From NCBI GenBank assembly GCA_964589725.1, contig CAZPUJ010000186.1, positions 1 to 10,788 on the forward strand: a stretch of 10,788 bases of DNA, read 5' to 3'. The notes under the pieces were generated by a model. The model did not search any database. It was not told the DNA's origin and saw nothing but the letters and a program-made list of their open reading frames with translations. Position numbers and translations under genes: made by a program. The stretch's first letter is position 1. Each line of letters begins with the position of its first letter. Below are positions 1 through 8,700 of this stretch, piece by piece. This stretch comes from CAYSHJ01 sp964589725 (GTDB taxonomy: Bacteria; Planctomycetota; Planctomycetia; Planctomycetales; Planctomycetaceae).

Positions 1-1
1 G

Positions 2-478
2 GCGACCCGTTATGCCGAAAAGGCGAACCGCATCAGTATTCACCATGAACTTGGCGAGGTCGTGGCGGTCATCGAAATCGTCTCGCCGGGAAACAAGAGC
101 AGCCGGAATGCGTTGCGATCGTTCGTGGAAAAAACGGCGGCGTTGCTGCGGTCGGGCATCCACCTACTGATCATTGACCTGTTCCCGCCATCCAGCCGCG
201 ATCCGCAGGGCATTCATCAGGCGATCTTCGAGCAATTCACCGATGACCCGTTCACCTTGCCGCCGGGTCAGCCGCTGACGCTCGTCGGTTATCAGGCAGC
301 GTCTGACATTACGGCGTACATTGAACCGGTCGCCGTGGGGGACAGGCTGCCCGAGATGCCGGTGTTTCTCACGCCTGAGGCCCACATACTCGTGCCGCTC
401 GAGACCACTTATCAGGCGACGTGGGACGCCTGCCCCGAAGCCGTGCGGGAACTGGTCGAGCCGGCACACAGCGGTTGA
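2..478 (+). CDS. DUF4058 family protein, 3' part (5' end outside window)
   Basis: The reading frame is open from base 2 to the TGA at 476-478 and gives 158 residues with no start needed inside the window. The GTG at 62 is internal, because the 20 codons before it read as good protein that flows into the family core. The motif IEIVSPGNK, the following stretch with LLRSGIHLLIIDLFPP, and the C-terminal AYIEPVAVGDRLPEMPVFL and PLETTYQATW blocks match what I know of DUF4058 proteins, which are usually about 250 residues; roughly the first 90-100 are therefore missing upstream. The family has no settled biochemical function, though an invariant acidic IE/ID pattern has led to nuclease-like speculation. 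It is followed by a 50-base spacer and then the palindromic element at 529-703, so it does not appear to be co-transcribed with the SNF2 gene. The family call is from recognition, not a search. Confidence 0.87.
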   Translation, partial: ATRYAEKANRISIHHELGEVVAVIEIVSPGNKSSRNALRSFVEKTAALLRSGIHLLIIDLFPPSSRDPQGIHQAIFEQFTDDPFTLPPGQPLTLVGYQAASDITAYIEPVAVGDRLPEMPVFLTPEAHILVPLETTYQATWDACPEAVRELVEPAHSG

Positions 479-548
479 GAGTCCAAGCCGCGCGCGACTC
501 GTTCATTCGCAGCTCTCGCCCGGCACACGGGGTCTGTTGATTTAATCG

Positions 549-569
549 CCCCTGAGCTTGCCTCAGGGG
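549..569 (+). terminator. Left subterminal hairpin, possible transcription terminator after the DUF4058 gene
   Basis: CCCCTGAG and CTCAGGGG form a perfect 8-bp stem with loop CTTGC, 70 bases after the DUF4058 stop codon. The downstream bases (ttcaatcgttt) are only modestly T-rich, so intrinsic termination is uncertain. The hairpin is also an integral part of the symmetrical element at 529-703, with its mirror copy at 662-682, so any terminator role may be incidental. Confidence 0.4.
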
Positions 570-593
570 TTCAATCGTTTCCGCACTACTCGA

Positions 594-641
594 ATTCATC
601 GGAAAAGAGATTCATCGGAAAAGAGATTCATCGGAAAAGAG
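594..641. repeat. Three exact tandem copies of a 16-base unit
   Basis: The unit attcatcggaaaagag occurs at 594-609, 610-625 and 626-641 with no mismatch. It sits at the centre of symmetry of the 529-703 element, in what would be the terminal loop of its inner stem. Perfect identity suggests recent expansion by slippage or active maintenance, so the copy number may vary between strains. The unit length is not a multiple of three, and no coding frame across it is convincing. Confidence 0.95.
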
Positions 642-661
642 GTAGTGCAGAAACGCGTAAA

Positions 662-682
662 CCGCCGAGGTGAACTCGGCGG
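662..682. repeat. Right subterminal hairpin of the symmetrical element
   Basis: CCGCCGAG and CTCGGCGG form a perfect 8-bp stem with loop GTGAA. It is the mirror counterpart of the hairpin at 549-569, at the same distance from the axis. Relative to that copy, two base pairs are changed at both partners, so pairing is kept while sequence differs. Confidence 0.8.
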
Positions 683-898
683 CGGACTAATTCAACAGTC
701 CCCAAGGCCGGCAGCTAGAGAGCCATCGCGGTTTTATGAAGTTTGGTTCAAACGTCACCGAGTGCCTAGCCAACCAACGGCCACATTCGCTAGCTTGATC
801 CGCTGCGCGTTTGCGGGCGTTGATCTCCGTGGTTGTAGCGAACTGTGGATGTCAGTCCTGGTGTTCCCGGGGTTCCGTTGGGAAACTCGCGCGAAGCC

Positions 899-937
899 GC
901 CCCGGACTCACGTCCGGGGCTCGCCACCGCAAGGTGG
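899..937 (+). promoter_or_regulatory. Tandem stem-loops in the leader of the SNF2 operon
   Basis: GCCCCGGAC at 899-907 pairs with GTCCGGGGC at 912-920 around a TCAC loop. Four bases later CCACC at 924-928 pairs with GGTGG at 933-937 around GCAA, a GNRA-type tetraloop. The pair ends about 20 bases before the purine-rich ribosome binding site. It could be a leader RNA structure affecting stability or translation; equally, the first palindrome resembles the GC-rich repeats scattered between planctomycete genes. No run of T follows, so a terminator is unlikely. Confidence 0.4.
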
Positions 938-955
938 ATTCACGCCGACTTGCCT

Positions 956-969
956 GAGGAGACGGGGAG
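956..969 (+). promoter_or_regulatory. Purine-rich ribosome binding site that supports the GTG start of the SNF2 gene
   Basis: The run gaggagacggggag carries two Shine-Dalgarno-like cores and ends 6 bases before GTG 976. An ATG at 974 overlaps but lies in a different frame that closes at 1132, so the GTG is the biologically sensible start. Confidence 0.6.
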
Positions 970-975
970 CCGAAT

Positions 976-3900
976 GTGTCGTGGTCATCAGTTTTGGAAA
1001 GCAAGTTTCGAGGCGATGTGCGCTTTCGTGGGCAGGCGTACGTCAAAGCGGATCGCGTGGCCATCACGCGGGTCACCGCCGACGAGTTGTTCGCGGTGGT
1101 CGCGGATGGCACCGAGTTCCACACGCAGTTGACTCGCCGCGACGAGCAGCTCTTGATGAACTGTTCGTGTCCCGCGAGCAACGCCAATCCGCACGAGTGC
1201 CGTTGCAAGCACGTCTGGGCGACGATCGTACAGGCGGAGCAAGCCGGTTACATCAACGACGCCGCGCGGTCGAATTTCTTCCCGCCGTTCACGATCGACG
1301 AGGGCGTGTCCCTCGACTGGAACTACGACGGAGAGGATTGGGATGAAGTCCCTTCGGGCGACGCAGTCGGCACCATCAGTTTGAATCGCAAAGCCAAACC
1401 AGCGGCGTTCGTCGAGCCGCGCGTGCGCGATTGGGAAGCGCAGCTCAATCAACTGCGGAACACGATGGACTCTGGCGACGCCGCGACCGGCTCGGAGACG
1501 CGTGAGACGGAGATCTTTTACGAGATCGACGTCCAGCAAAGTCTGCTCGAAAAGCAGTTGGTGATCGGCTTGGTGCAACGGCAACGACGCAGCAGCGGCT
1601 CGTGGGGTAAGCTCAAACCGCTCCGCGTGCGGCCGAACCGGTTTGACGAGGTTGCGTTGGAAGAGGATCGCCGGCTCTTGGCGTCGTTACTGGGCGGCGT
1701 CGCCGAACGATCGACGTGGTACGCTCAGCAAAGCGAGCTGCAGTCGGCGGCGAATCGCTTTCGCGTGCCGTTTGATCTGGCCGAGCTGTTGCTCCCCGCG
1801 ATGTGCGCGACGGGACGCGTCCGTTTCCAAGAAGACAGCGAAGAGGAATTGTCCCAACGAGCGATCGTCTGGGACGACGGCTCGCCTTGGGAGCTGACCG
1901 CCAGCGTCTTGTTTGACGAAGCGACGCAGCGCTGGCGACTGAACGGTCGCTGGGAACGTGAGGGCGAATCACTGCCGGTCCGCGCGGCCGAGTTGGTCGT
2001 CCCCGGCGGCTTCGTGCTGATTCCCACTGCGTCGAAAATCGTCGAGCGTCCTTTGGGGCAGTTCATGGACGAGGATGCCGATGACGTGAGCGACGCGAAC
2101 GGCGACGAGTCCTCCAACGACGACTCGGTCGCGGCAACCGGGGTAGTGGTCACGCATCGGCTGTGTCGTTGGAGCGACGTCGAGCAGATCGAATGGGCCG
2201 AACTATTGCGACGTGATCCGCCGTTGTCGGTTGCGGACGGCGAGGAAGAAGAACTCGTCGATCGCTTGCTCGACATGCCGAACGCACCACAGCTTGACTT
2301 GCCTGAGAAACTGAAGCTTGAAGAAGTCCGCTTGACTCCGGTGCCCGTGATCTTGATCCACACGCCGCGTGGATCGCGCTGGCAACAGGAGCGACTTCGC
2401 GGCGAAGTGCAGTTCGATTATGCCGGCACGTTGATTCGCGCCTCCAGTCCGCAGAGCGCGATTGTCGAGCGGCAAGCTGGTCGCTGTCTGATCCGCAATC
2501 GTCATCTCGAAGAGATCGCCGGGACGCAACTCGTGACCGTTGGTTTCAAACGGCTGATCGATAAGCGACACCGAACTCACGACGTCGAGATCATGGCGCG
2601 TGAGCTCGGCCCCGCGGTTCGCAAGCTCATGCCGATGGGTTGGCAAGTCAAAGCGGACGGTCGGCAAGTCTGGCAAGCGGGACAGCTCCGCTTCCGCGTG
2701 CATTCGAACATCGACTGGTTCGAACTGCACGGCGACGCGGACTTTGGGGGTCGCCGGGTCATGTTTCCCGAATTGCTGGCCGCGCTCGGGCGTGGCGACA
2801 GCACCGTCCGACTGGATGATGGCTCGCTGGGGATCATTCCGGAAGAGTGGCTCACGCAGTACGGCCTACTGGCCGGATTGGGCACGACCGAAGGGGACCA
2901 CTTGCGGTTCGAGACGCATCAGGTCGGACTGCTCGACGCGTTGCTGGCCTCGCAGCCGCTCATCGACTTCGACGCGAAATTCACGGAGATACGCGACAAG
3001 TTGCGGTCGTTTTCCGGCATTATGGCGACGGACGAGCCGACCAACTTCAAGGGAACGTTACGCGCATACCAACGCGACGGTGTCGCCTGGTTGCGGTTCC
3101 TGCGAGACTTTCGTTTTGGCGGCTGCCTGGCCGACGACATGGGCTTGGGAAAAACGGTGCAAATGTTGGCCGTCTTGCAGGATCGCGTGAATCAGCAAAA
3201 GTCGTTGCCCAAGAGCGAGCGGCGACCGTCACTGATTGTGGTTCCAAAATCGCTGTTGTTTAACTGGGCGCAAGAGTGCGAAAAGTTCACGCCGAAGTTG
3301 AGGGTACTGGAGTATGCCGGGCTGGACCGGGCCGACTTGCGTCCGGAGTTCGGCACCTATGACGTGATCCTGACGACTTACGGGACGCTGCGGCGCGACG
3401 TGCTGACATTGAAAGACTTCTCGTTCGATTACGTCGTGCTCGACGAGGCGCAGACGATCAAGAATTCCAGTTCGCAAGTCGCCAAGTCGTCGCGGCTGTT
3501 GGAAGCTCGACATCGCCTGGCCCTTTCCGGCACGCCGATCGAAAACCACTTGGGAGACTTGTGGTCGATCTTCGAGTTTCTCAACCCGGGCATGCTGGGC
3601 CGGAGTTCGTTGTTCCGCGCGCATGTGGCCGACAGTGACACGCCGGAAACGCGAGAATACCTTGCACGCGGCCTGCGTCCGTTCATCCTGCGGCGCACCA
3701 AACAACAAGTTGCCGCCGACCTGCCGGAGAAATTCGAGCAGACGCTCTTCTGCCAAATGGGTGACGAGCAACAGCGGCTCTACTCCGAGATGCGCGATCA
3801 TTACCGCCAATCACTGCAAGGCCTGATCAAGAATCAAGGCTTGGCGAAGTCGAAGATGCATGTGCTCGAAGCACTGTTGCGCCTGCGGCAAGCGGCGTGT

Positions 3901-4446
3901 CATCCCGCGTTGCTCGATAAGACCAAGATGGAAGGGTCGTCCGCCAAGCTGGACGTTCTGCTGCCGCATCTCGAAGAACTGATCGACGAGCAACACAAGA
4001 CGCTGGTCTTCTCGCAATTCACCAGCATGCTGGCGATCGTGCGACATCATCTGGATCAGCGCGGCATCACCTACGAGTATCTCGACGGGCAAACCCGCGA
4101 CCGACGCTCGGCGGTCGAACGCTTCCAGAACGATCCCAACTGTCCGCTGTTCCTGATCAGCCTCAAAGCCGGCGGCTTGGGCCTGAACCTGACTGCGGCG
4201 GACTATGTCTTCCTGCTCGACCCCTGGTGGAACCCAGCCGTCGAAACGCAAGCCATTGACCGCGCTCACCGCCTCGGCCAAACGCAACAGGTCTTCGCCT
4301 ATCGGCTGATCTGCCGCGACACGGTCGAAGAAAAAATCGCCGAACTGCAAACCAAGAAGAAAGGCCTCGCCGACGCCATCCTGCAAGAAAACGGCAGCCT
4401 GTTGGAAGATCTTTCGGCCGAAGACCTGGAACTGTTGCTGTCGTGA
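976..4446 (+). CDS. SWIM zinc-finger SNF2-family ATPase (bacterial Snf2 DNA translocase)
   Basis: This 1156-residue protein has the layout of large bacterial Snf2 proteins. Near the N-terminus is a SWIM zinc site, C63-x-C65 then C77-x-H79. Residues about 364-385 form an acidic, probably disordered linker. About 450-690 resembles the SNF2-associated region, with IDWFELHG (from 579) and DDGSLGIIPEEW (614-625). The motor core follows: Walker A DDMGLGKT (720-727), DEAQ box (823-826), SGTP (851-854), then the second RecA-like lobe with SLKAGGLGLN (from 1062) and the arginine-finger motif DRAHRLGQ (1095-1102). Such enzymes use ATP to move along double-stranded DNA and displace or remodel bound proteins rather than separate strands. 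The GTG start is the first possible one, because a stop at 955 closes the frame upstream. All motor motifs are intact. It leads a three-gene set with YhaO- and YhaN-like genes, suggesting DNA repair or maintenance; that role is inferred. Confidence 0.93.
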   Translation: MSWSSVLESKFRGDVRFRGQAYVKADRVAITRVTADELFAVVADGTEFHTQLTRRDEQLLMNCSCPASNANPHECRCKHVWATIVQAEQAGYINDAARSNFFPPFTIDEGVSLDWNYDGEDWDEVPSGDAVGTISLNRKAKPAAFVEPRVRDWEAQLNQLRNTMDSGDAATGSETRETEIFYEIDVQQSLLEKQLVIGLVQRQRRSSGSWGKLKPLRVRPNRFDEVALEEDRRLLASLLGGVAERSTWYAQQSELQSAANRFRVPFDLAELLLPAMCATGRVRFQEDSEEELSQRAIVWDDGSPWELTASVLFDEATQRWRLNGRWEREGESLPVRAAELVVPGGFVLIPTASKIVERPLGQFMDEDADDVSDANGDESSNDDSVAATGVVVTHRLCRWSDVEQIEWAELLRRDPPLSVADGEEEELVDRLLDMPNAPQLDLPEKLKLEEVRLTPVPVILIHTPRGSRWQQERLRGEVQFDYAGTLIRASSPQSAIVERQAGRCLIRNRHLEEIAGTQLVTVGFKRLIDKRHRTHDVEIMARELGPAVRKLMPMGWQVKADGRQVWQAGQLRFRVHSNIDWFELHGDADFGGRRVMFPELLAALGRGDSTVRLDDGSLGIIPEEWLTQYGLLAGLGTTEGDHLRFETHQVGLLDALLASQPLIDFDAKFTEIRDKLRSFSGIMATDEPTNFKGTLRAYQRDGVAWLRFLRDFRFGGCLADDMGLGKTVQMLAVLQDRVNQQKSLPKSERRPSLIVVPKSLLFNWAQECEKFTPKLRVLEYAGLDRADLRPEFGTYDVILTTYGTLRRDVLTLKDFSFDYVVLDEAQTIKNSSSQVAKSSRLLEARHRLALSGTPIENHLGDLWSIFEFLNPGMLGRSSLFRAHVADSDTPETREYLARGLRPFILRRTKQQVAADLPEKFEQTLFCQMGDEQQRLYSEMRDHYRQSLQGLIKNQGLAKSKMHVLEALLRLRQAACHPALLDKTKMEGSSAKLDVLLPHLEELIDEQHKTLVFSQFTSMLAIVRHHLDQRGITYEYLDGQTRDRRSAVERFQNDPNCPLFLISLKAGGLGLNLTAADYVFLLDPWWNPAVETQAIDRAHRLGQTQQVFAYRLICRDTVEEKIAELQTKKKGLADAILQENGSLLEDLSAEDLELLLS

Positions 4447-4470
4447 ACGCGACGATAGAACCTTTCTGCC

Positions 4471-5736
4471 ATGCGTTTCATTCACGCCGCCGACATTCAT
4501 TTGGATAGCCCGTTGCGGGGACTCGACGAGTATCCCGGAGCTCCCGTCGAACGGGTGCGCGGCGCAACACGCGAGGCTTTGAAAAATCTGGTTGATTTGT
4601 GCCTCACCGAACGAGTCGATTTTCTGGTCATCGCCGGCGATCTGTTCGATCACGACTGGCGCGACTTTCACACGCCGTTGTTCGCCGTGCATCAGTTGCA
4701 ACGACTCGAACGCGAGCAAGTGCCGGTGTTCTTGATCTTGGGTAATCACGATTCGCATCAGGGCATGAGCCGCAGCACGCCGTGGCCGCGCAATGTCCAC
4801 GTGTTCGACCACAAAAAGCCGGAAACGAAACGGCTTGACAAACTCAACGTCGCCCTGCACGGCCAAAGCTTCGCGAAGCGTGAGGTCACGCAGAACCTGG
4901 TCCCCGATTATCCGGCGGCCGTGCCGGGAGCGTTCAACATCGGTCTGCTGCACACAAACGCCAACGGCAGCCCAAATCATGATAAGTACGCGCCGTGCAG
5001 CGTGCCCGAACTGGTTGCGAAGGACTACGACTATTGGGCGTTGGGCCACGTCCACGACTTTCAGTTACTGCAAGAGCATCCGCACGTCGTGTATTCGGGC
5101 AACCTGCAAGGCCGTCACATACGTGAGACTGGCCCGAAAGGCTGCGTACTTGTCACGGTGTCGGGCACCGAGATCACCGGCTTCGAGTTCCGCGAGACCG
5201 ACGTGCTGCGTTGGTTCCACGAGACCGTCAGGCTCGCCGACGACGATGGCCTCGACGAACTGAAGCACCGTGTACGCGAGCAACTTCGCGACGTCGTGTC
5301 GCGATCGGAGGATCGTCTTGCGGCGGTGCGGCTGGAGATCACGGGGCGCTGCCGAGCACATCGCGATCTCGTGCGTGACGACGCGCGCCAGCAGGTCATC
5401 ACCGACTTGCGATCCCTCGCGGGCGAAGTTGGCGACGAACTGTGGGTCGAGAAGGTCAAGTTTCGCACGCGACCGCTGATGGATGTCGCCGCGCGACGGC
5501 TCGCGCAAGATGTCGTCGGCGAACTGCTGCGCGAGATCGAAGCGATCGCGAACGACCCGCAACGGCTGCTCGCACTGGCCGACGAGTTGAAGCCGCTCGC
5601 CACGAAGGTTGCCGGCGACGTGAAGGATCAAGCCGGTGGGGAGGAGATCGACTTTCAGAATCCGGAACAGCTCGCCGCCTGGCTGCGCGAAGCCGAGACA
5701 TTGCTGATCAACCAACTCGTGGAGGCGGCGGAATGA
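4471..5736 (+). CDS. YhaO-like Mre11/SbcD-family DNA nuclease (metallophosphoesterase)
   Basis: The 421-residue product has all the signature metal-binding motifs of the calcineurin-type phosphoesterases used by Mre11 and SbcD: D8-x-H10 (AADIHLD), GDLFD with D57, GNHD (residues 91-94), H161 in LLHTN, and GHVH (192-195). The expected enzyme is a manganese-dependent DNA exo/endonuclease that is controlled by a partner ATPase. After the catalytic domain (about 1-240) comes a charged C-terminal region that should dock the ATPase. The N-terminal wording MRFIHAADIHLDSPLRGL and the position directly before a YhaN-like gene fit the Bacillus YhaO type better than classical SbcD. The start is 24 bases after the SNF2 stop and lacks a clear Shine-Dalgarno site, so translation may be coupled. 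It overlaps the next gene by four bases. Confidence in the fold is very high; the exact substrate is unknown. Confidence 0.93.
   Translation: MRFIHAADIHLDSPLRGLDEYPGAPVERVRGATREALKNLVDLCLTERVDFLVIAGDLFDHDWRDFHTPLFAVHQLQRLEREQVPVFLILGNHDSHQGMSRSTPWPRNVHVFDHKKPETKRLDKLNVALHGQSFAKREVTQNLVPDYPAAVPGAFNIGLLHTNANGSPNHDKYAPCSVPELVAKDYDYWALGHVHDFQLLQEHPHVVYSGNLQGRHIRETGPKGCVLVTVSGTEITGFEFRETDVLRWFHETVRLADDDGLDELKHRVREQLRDVVSRSEDRLAAVRLEITGRCRAHRDLVRDDARQQVITDLRSLAGEVGDELWVEKVKFRTRPLMDVAARRLAQDVVGELLREIEAIANDPQRLLALADELKPLATKVAGDVKDQAGGEEIDFQNPEQLAAWLREAETLLINQLVEAAE
5721..5725 (+). promoter_or_regulatory. Shine-Dalgarno site GGAGG inside the YhaO-like gene, for the YhaN-like gene
   Basis: GGAGG ends 7 bases before the ATG at 5733. 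It is the strongest ribosome site in the window and fixes the YhaN-like start at the ATGA overlap, rather than at any earlier codon in the same open frame, which runs back to 5442 inside the YhaO-like gene. Confidence 0.8.
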
Positions 5737-8700
5737 AATTCCAAACGCTCCATATCAACCACTTCGGCCACTTCGCAGACCTCGACTTGTCGTTCGGCGA
5801 CAGCGGCATCGCGGTGTTGTACGGACGAAACGAAGCCGGCAAGACGACGTTGTTGGAGTTTCTGCGGCAGTTGCTGTTCGGCATCGACGAACGGACGCCG
5901 TACAGCTTCGGCGACGGCGGCGAGGTCGGCGGAACGACTCGTTTTGTGTTGTCCGACAATCGCGTTGTCGAGCTGCGCCGCCGCAAGGGACGCAAAAACA
6001 CGGTCCAAGTTCGCGTCGACGGCAAAGACACGGACTTCGGCGAAGCCGGCTTCCATCAACTGTTGGGCCACGCGGACAAAGAGGTGTTCCAGTCGGTCTT
6101 CGCGTTCGGTCTTAATGAACTGCAGCGCGGCAACGAAGCGCTCCGTCACGAGAGCCTGCAATCGGCGCTGTTCGGAGGCGGACTCGGCGGTGCGTTCAAT
6201 CCGGAAAAACTGCTGCAAGACTTCGACAACCAAGCGGGCGAACTCTTCAAATCGGCGGCCAGCAAGCCAACCATCAACGCGCTCAGCAAACTCCTCGGTG
6301 ATCTCGCGAAGGAGATCAAGCAGAAGGCGATTCGCTCGGACGACTACGAGCGGAGCAAAGAAGCCTGGGAACAAGCTCAATCAACGGCCGATCAGTTGTC
6401 ACGCGACGTGACGGATCTGCGGGTCAGGCACTCGCGCATGGAGAAACTGGTGCAGGCTCTGCCACGGTGGCTGCAACGACGAGTGCTGCGGATCGAGCGA
6501 GACGGGTTGGTCGTGCCCGCCGGGTTTCCGAACACGGCGTTGTCAGAGTTCACGACAACTCTTGACACCATCACGCGGGTGACGGGCGACCGGGATCAGT
6601 TGCAGCGCGACATCGTGGACGCCAAACAGAAGCTCGCCGCGATCCAACTCGACAAGACATTGTTGCCGCTGAAAGACGACATCATCGAATGCCACGGCTT
6701 GATCAAGTCGGTCGAAGAGGCCCGGCGCGACCTGCCGCGGATACGGGCCGAGCGGGGCACAGTGGAACGAGACGTCGTCACGACGCTGCGCGAACTTCGT
6801 CCCGGCTGGACGCTCGACGACCTGAGTTCGTTTTCGATGGACGCCGCGACTCGGCACATGATCGAGGAACTGGTTCAACGTCGCACAGAGCTGAACGAGA
6901 GCCGCACCACATTAAACACGCGTCGCGACGGAGCCTGCGCAGAGATCGCTCGGATCGCGGACGACCTCGCGGAACTGGGCGAGCCGCGCGACCTGTCGGC
7001 CCTCGCGGCAATTGTCGACGAGTCGGTCGAGTACACGGCGGATCAGAAGGCACTCAAAAAGGAATCGGACGCGCGGGCGAAGCTGGCAGTCACGCTCGAA
7101 ACGCAACGCACACGACTCTCGCCGCCGTTGCTGGTCGAAGCAAAGGACGCGCAACGGCTGCCTGTCCCGCCGAAGGAACTGGCCGAGCGATTCGATCGCG
7201 AGTCTCGCGACGTCGCGTCGAAGCTCGACACGGCATCGCAGTCGCTCGCGGATGAAGAACAAAAACTCGAACAGCTCGAACAACAGTTGGCTCAGCTTGA
7301 ACAACAGCAGCGGGACGTTCCGAAGCTCGAAGAATTGACCGGCAGCCGCACGCGGCGCGACGACGGTTGGCGGCTGATTCGATCGCGACACATCGACGGC
7401 GACGATCGCGCGGCGGAGATTGCCAGGTGGCTTGGCGACGGTTCGCAATCGCTGCCGGATGTTTACGAGCAAGTCGTCGCGCAGGCCGACCAGCTTGCCG
7501 ACGCGATCTACGAGCACGCCGACGCCGTCACGAGCCGCAAGCAATTCCAGCAGCAAATCGAACAGACTCGGCAAACCGTCGCGCGCAAGCGAGCGGCTTG
7601 CGAACGAGTGCGGGACGAACAGAAACACCTTGAACGACTATGGACCGCACACTGGCAGCCGTGTGGATTCGAACCGCTGCCACCCGACGCGATGCGACGC
7701 TGGCTCGACGAGCATTCCGCTTTGGTCGCGACACACGAAACGCTCGGCCAGAAGGCTGTTGATCTGGACTCGCTACGGCAGCGGATTGACGAGTTCGAAG
7801 CGACCTTCCGCACCGCGATGAACACCGCCGGAATTGACGTCGCCCACTCGCTGGCCGCCGCCAAACAGCAAGTGAAGTCCGCCGAGGCCGAGGCCGAACA
7901 ACGCAAAAAACTCGAACGTGATCGCAAGCGGCAGCAGAAGACGCTTGATGGCATCGATGCGGAATTGTGCGAATGGCAATCGCGCGACACCGCGTGGCGG
8001 ACTGAGTGGCAAGCGGTTCTGGAACAACTCGAATTGCCGACGGAGTGGGACACCGAGCTGGCTCGCAACGTCATCTCGGGAATCTCCGCCGCGCAGGCAC
8101 AGCTTGCGAAACTGTCCGATCTGAGCGACCGCATCCGTTTGATGGAGCAGCGGATCGACGACTTCGATCCGCGCGTAAGGAGTCTGTGTGAACGTCTGGC
8201 CGAACCAGTCGATGCCGTCCGTCCCGAAGTCAATGCGAAGTCGTTGCACGAGCGTTTGACCGGAGCCGCGCAGGCTCAAGAACGTCGCGATCATCTCGAA
8301 CAGACGCTGACCGAGGCGAATCGCAAGCTCAACGCCAAACAGATTGAGCTGGAAAGTCAACAAACGCGGCACGGCGAGCTGCTGGCGCTTGCCGAAGCGG
8401 GCACGGATGCCGAATTCCTCGACGTGGCCGAACGCGCGCGGCGAGCCACCCAACTTGATGCCGACTTCGCGCGGCTCACGCGCGAGATCGAGTTGTTGCG
8501 CGGCAACGAAGATGCTGCCGAGTTTGAGACGCTTCTGCGCGAAGGCGATCTCGCTGTGTTGCAAGGGCAGCTCGACGACCTGCAAGCTGAACTCACGCGG
8601 AAACAAACGGAAGCAAACTCGGCCCACGCCGCCGCGGGTAGCATGAGGCACGTCTTTGCGGAACTCGACGGCCGCAACGACGCCGCGCGGTTGCAGGAAG

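Larger units (their letters stand above)
529..703. repeat. Symmetrical MITE-like or structured element with nested inverted repeats
   Basis: The two ends, 529-545 and 687-703, are inverted copies matching at 14 of 17 bases (ggggtctgttgatttaa against ggggactgttgaattag). Moving inward, each arm has a perfect 8-bp hairpin with a 5-base loop (549-569 and 662-682), then another inverted pair, 576-590 with 641-655, matching at 13 of 15. All pairs share one axis near base 616, inside a triple 16-base tandem repeat. The two hairpins differ at two base pairs (C-G against G-C, T-A against C-G) with both partners changed. As one strand it can fold into a four-way junction. No open frame here looks like protein, and no target-site duplication is visible in the flanks. 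Known small non-autonomous transposable elements have such ends, but the parent family is not identifiable; a structured RNA or a transcription boundary are alternatives. Confidence 0.72.
704..975 (+). other. Non-coding leader region upstream of the SNF2 operon
   Basis: No frame here reads as convincing protein, and a TGA at 955-957 closes the SNF2 frame just before its GTG start. I see no clear sigma-70 type promoter. The recognisable structure is confined to the last 80 bases: a 9-bp stem-loop at 899-920 and a GCAA-capped hairpin at 924-937. The operon promoter probably lies between 704 and 898, but I cannot place it. Confidence 0.5.

Noticed and set aside
739..765. Possible tRNA T-arm (ggttcaaac)
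   Set aside because: Only a 4-bp stem can form, and no acceptor, D or anticodon arms are present around it.
479..975. CRISPR array suggested by the three short repeats at 594-641
   Set aside because: The repeats are only 16 bases and directly adjacent with no spacers, and no cas genes are present.
974..1132. ATG at 974 as an alternative start, overlapping the GTG at 976
   Set aside because: It opens a different frame of about 50 codons with no protein character; the GTG frame carries the SWIM zinc site and the whole Snf2 protein.
558..1346. 262-codon plus-strand open frame across the intergenic region
   Set aside because: It runs through the palindromic element and into the Snf2 gene in the wrong frame, and its composition (Arg-rich, no recognisable motif) is that of a shadow.
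3811..5055. 414-codon minus-strand open frame
   Set aside because: It is antisense to the helicase C-terminal lobe and the nuclease catalytic domain, whose motifs are unmistakable. Long antisense frames are expected in GC-rich coding DNA.
5442..5732. N-terminal extension of the YhaN-like open frame, upstream of its ATG
   Set aside because: It overlaps the YhaO-like gene in another frame, is Arg/Ala-rich shadow sequence, and the ATGA overlap with a GGAGG site marks 5733 as the start.
7258..7311. Repetitive Leu-Glu-Gln coding stretch as a DNA tandem repeat
   Set aside because: The repeats are imperfect and follow the codon frame; this is coiled-coil coding sequence rather than a separate repeat element.
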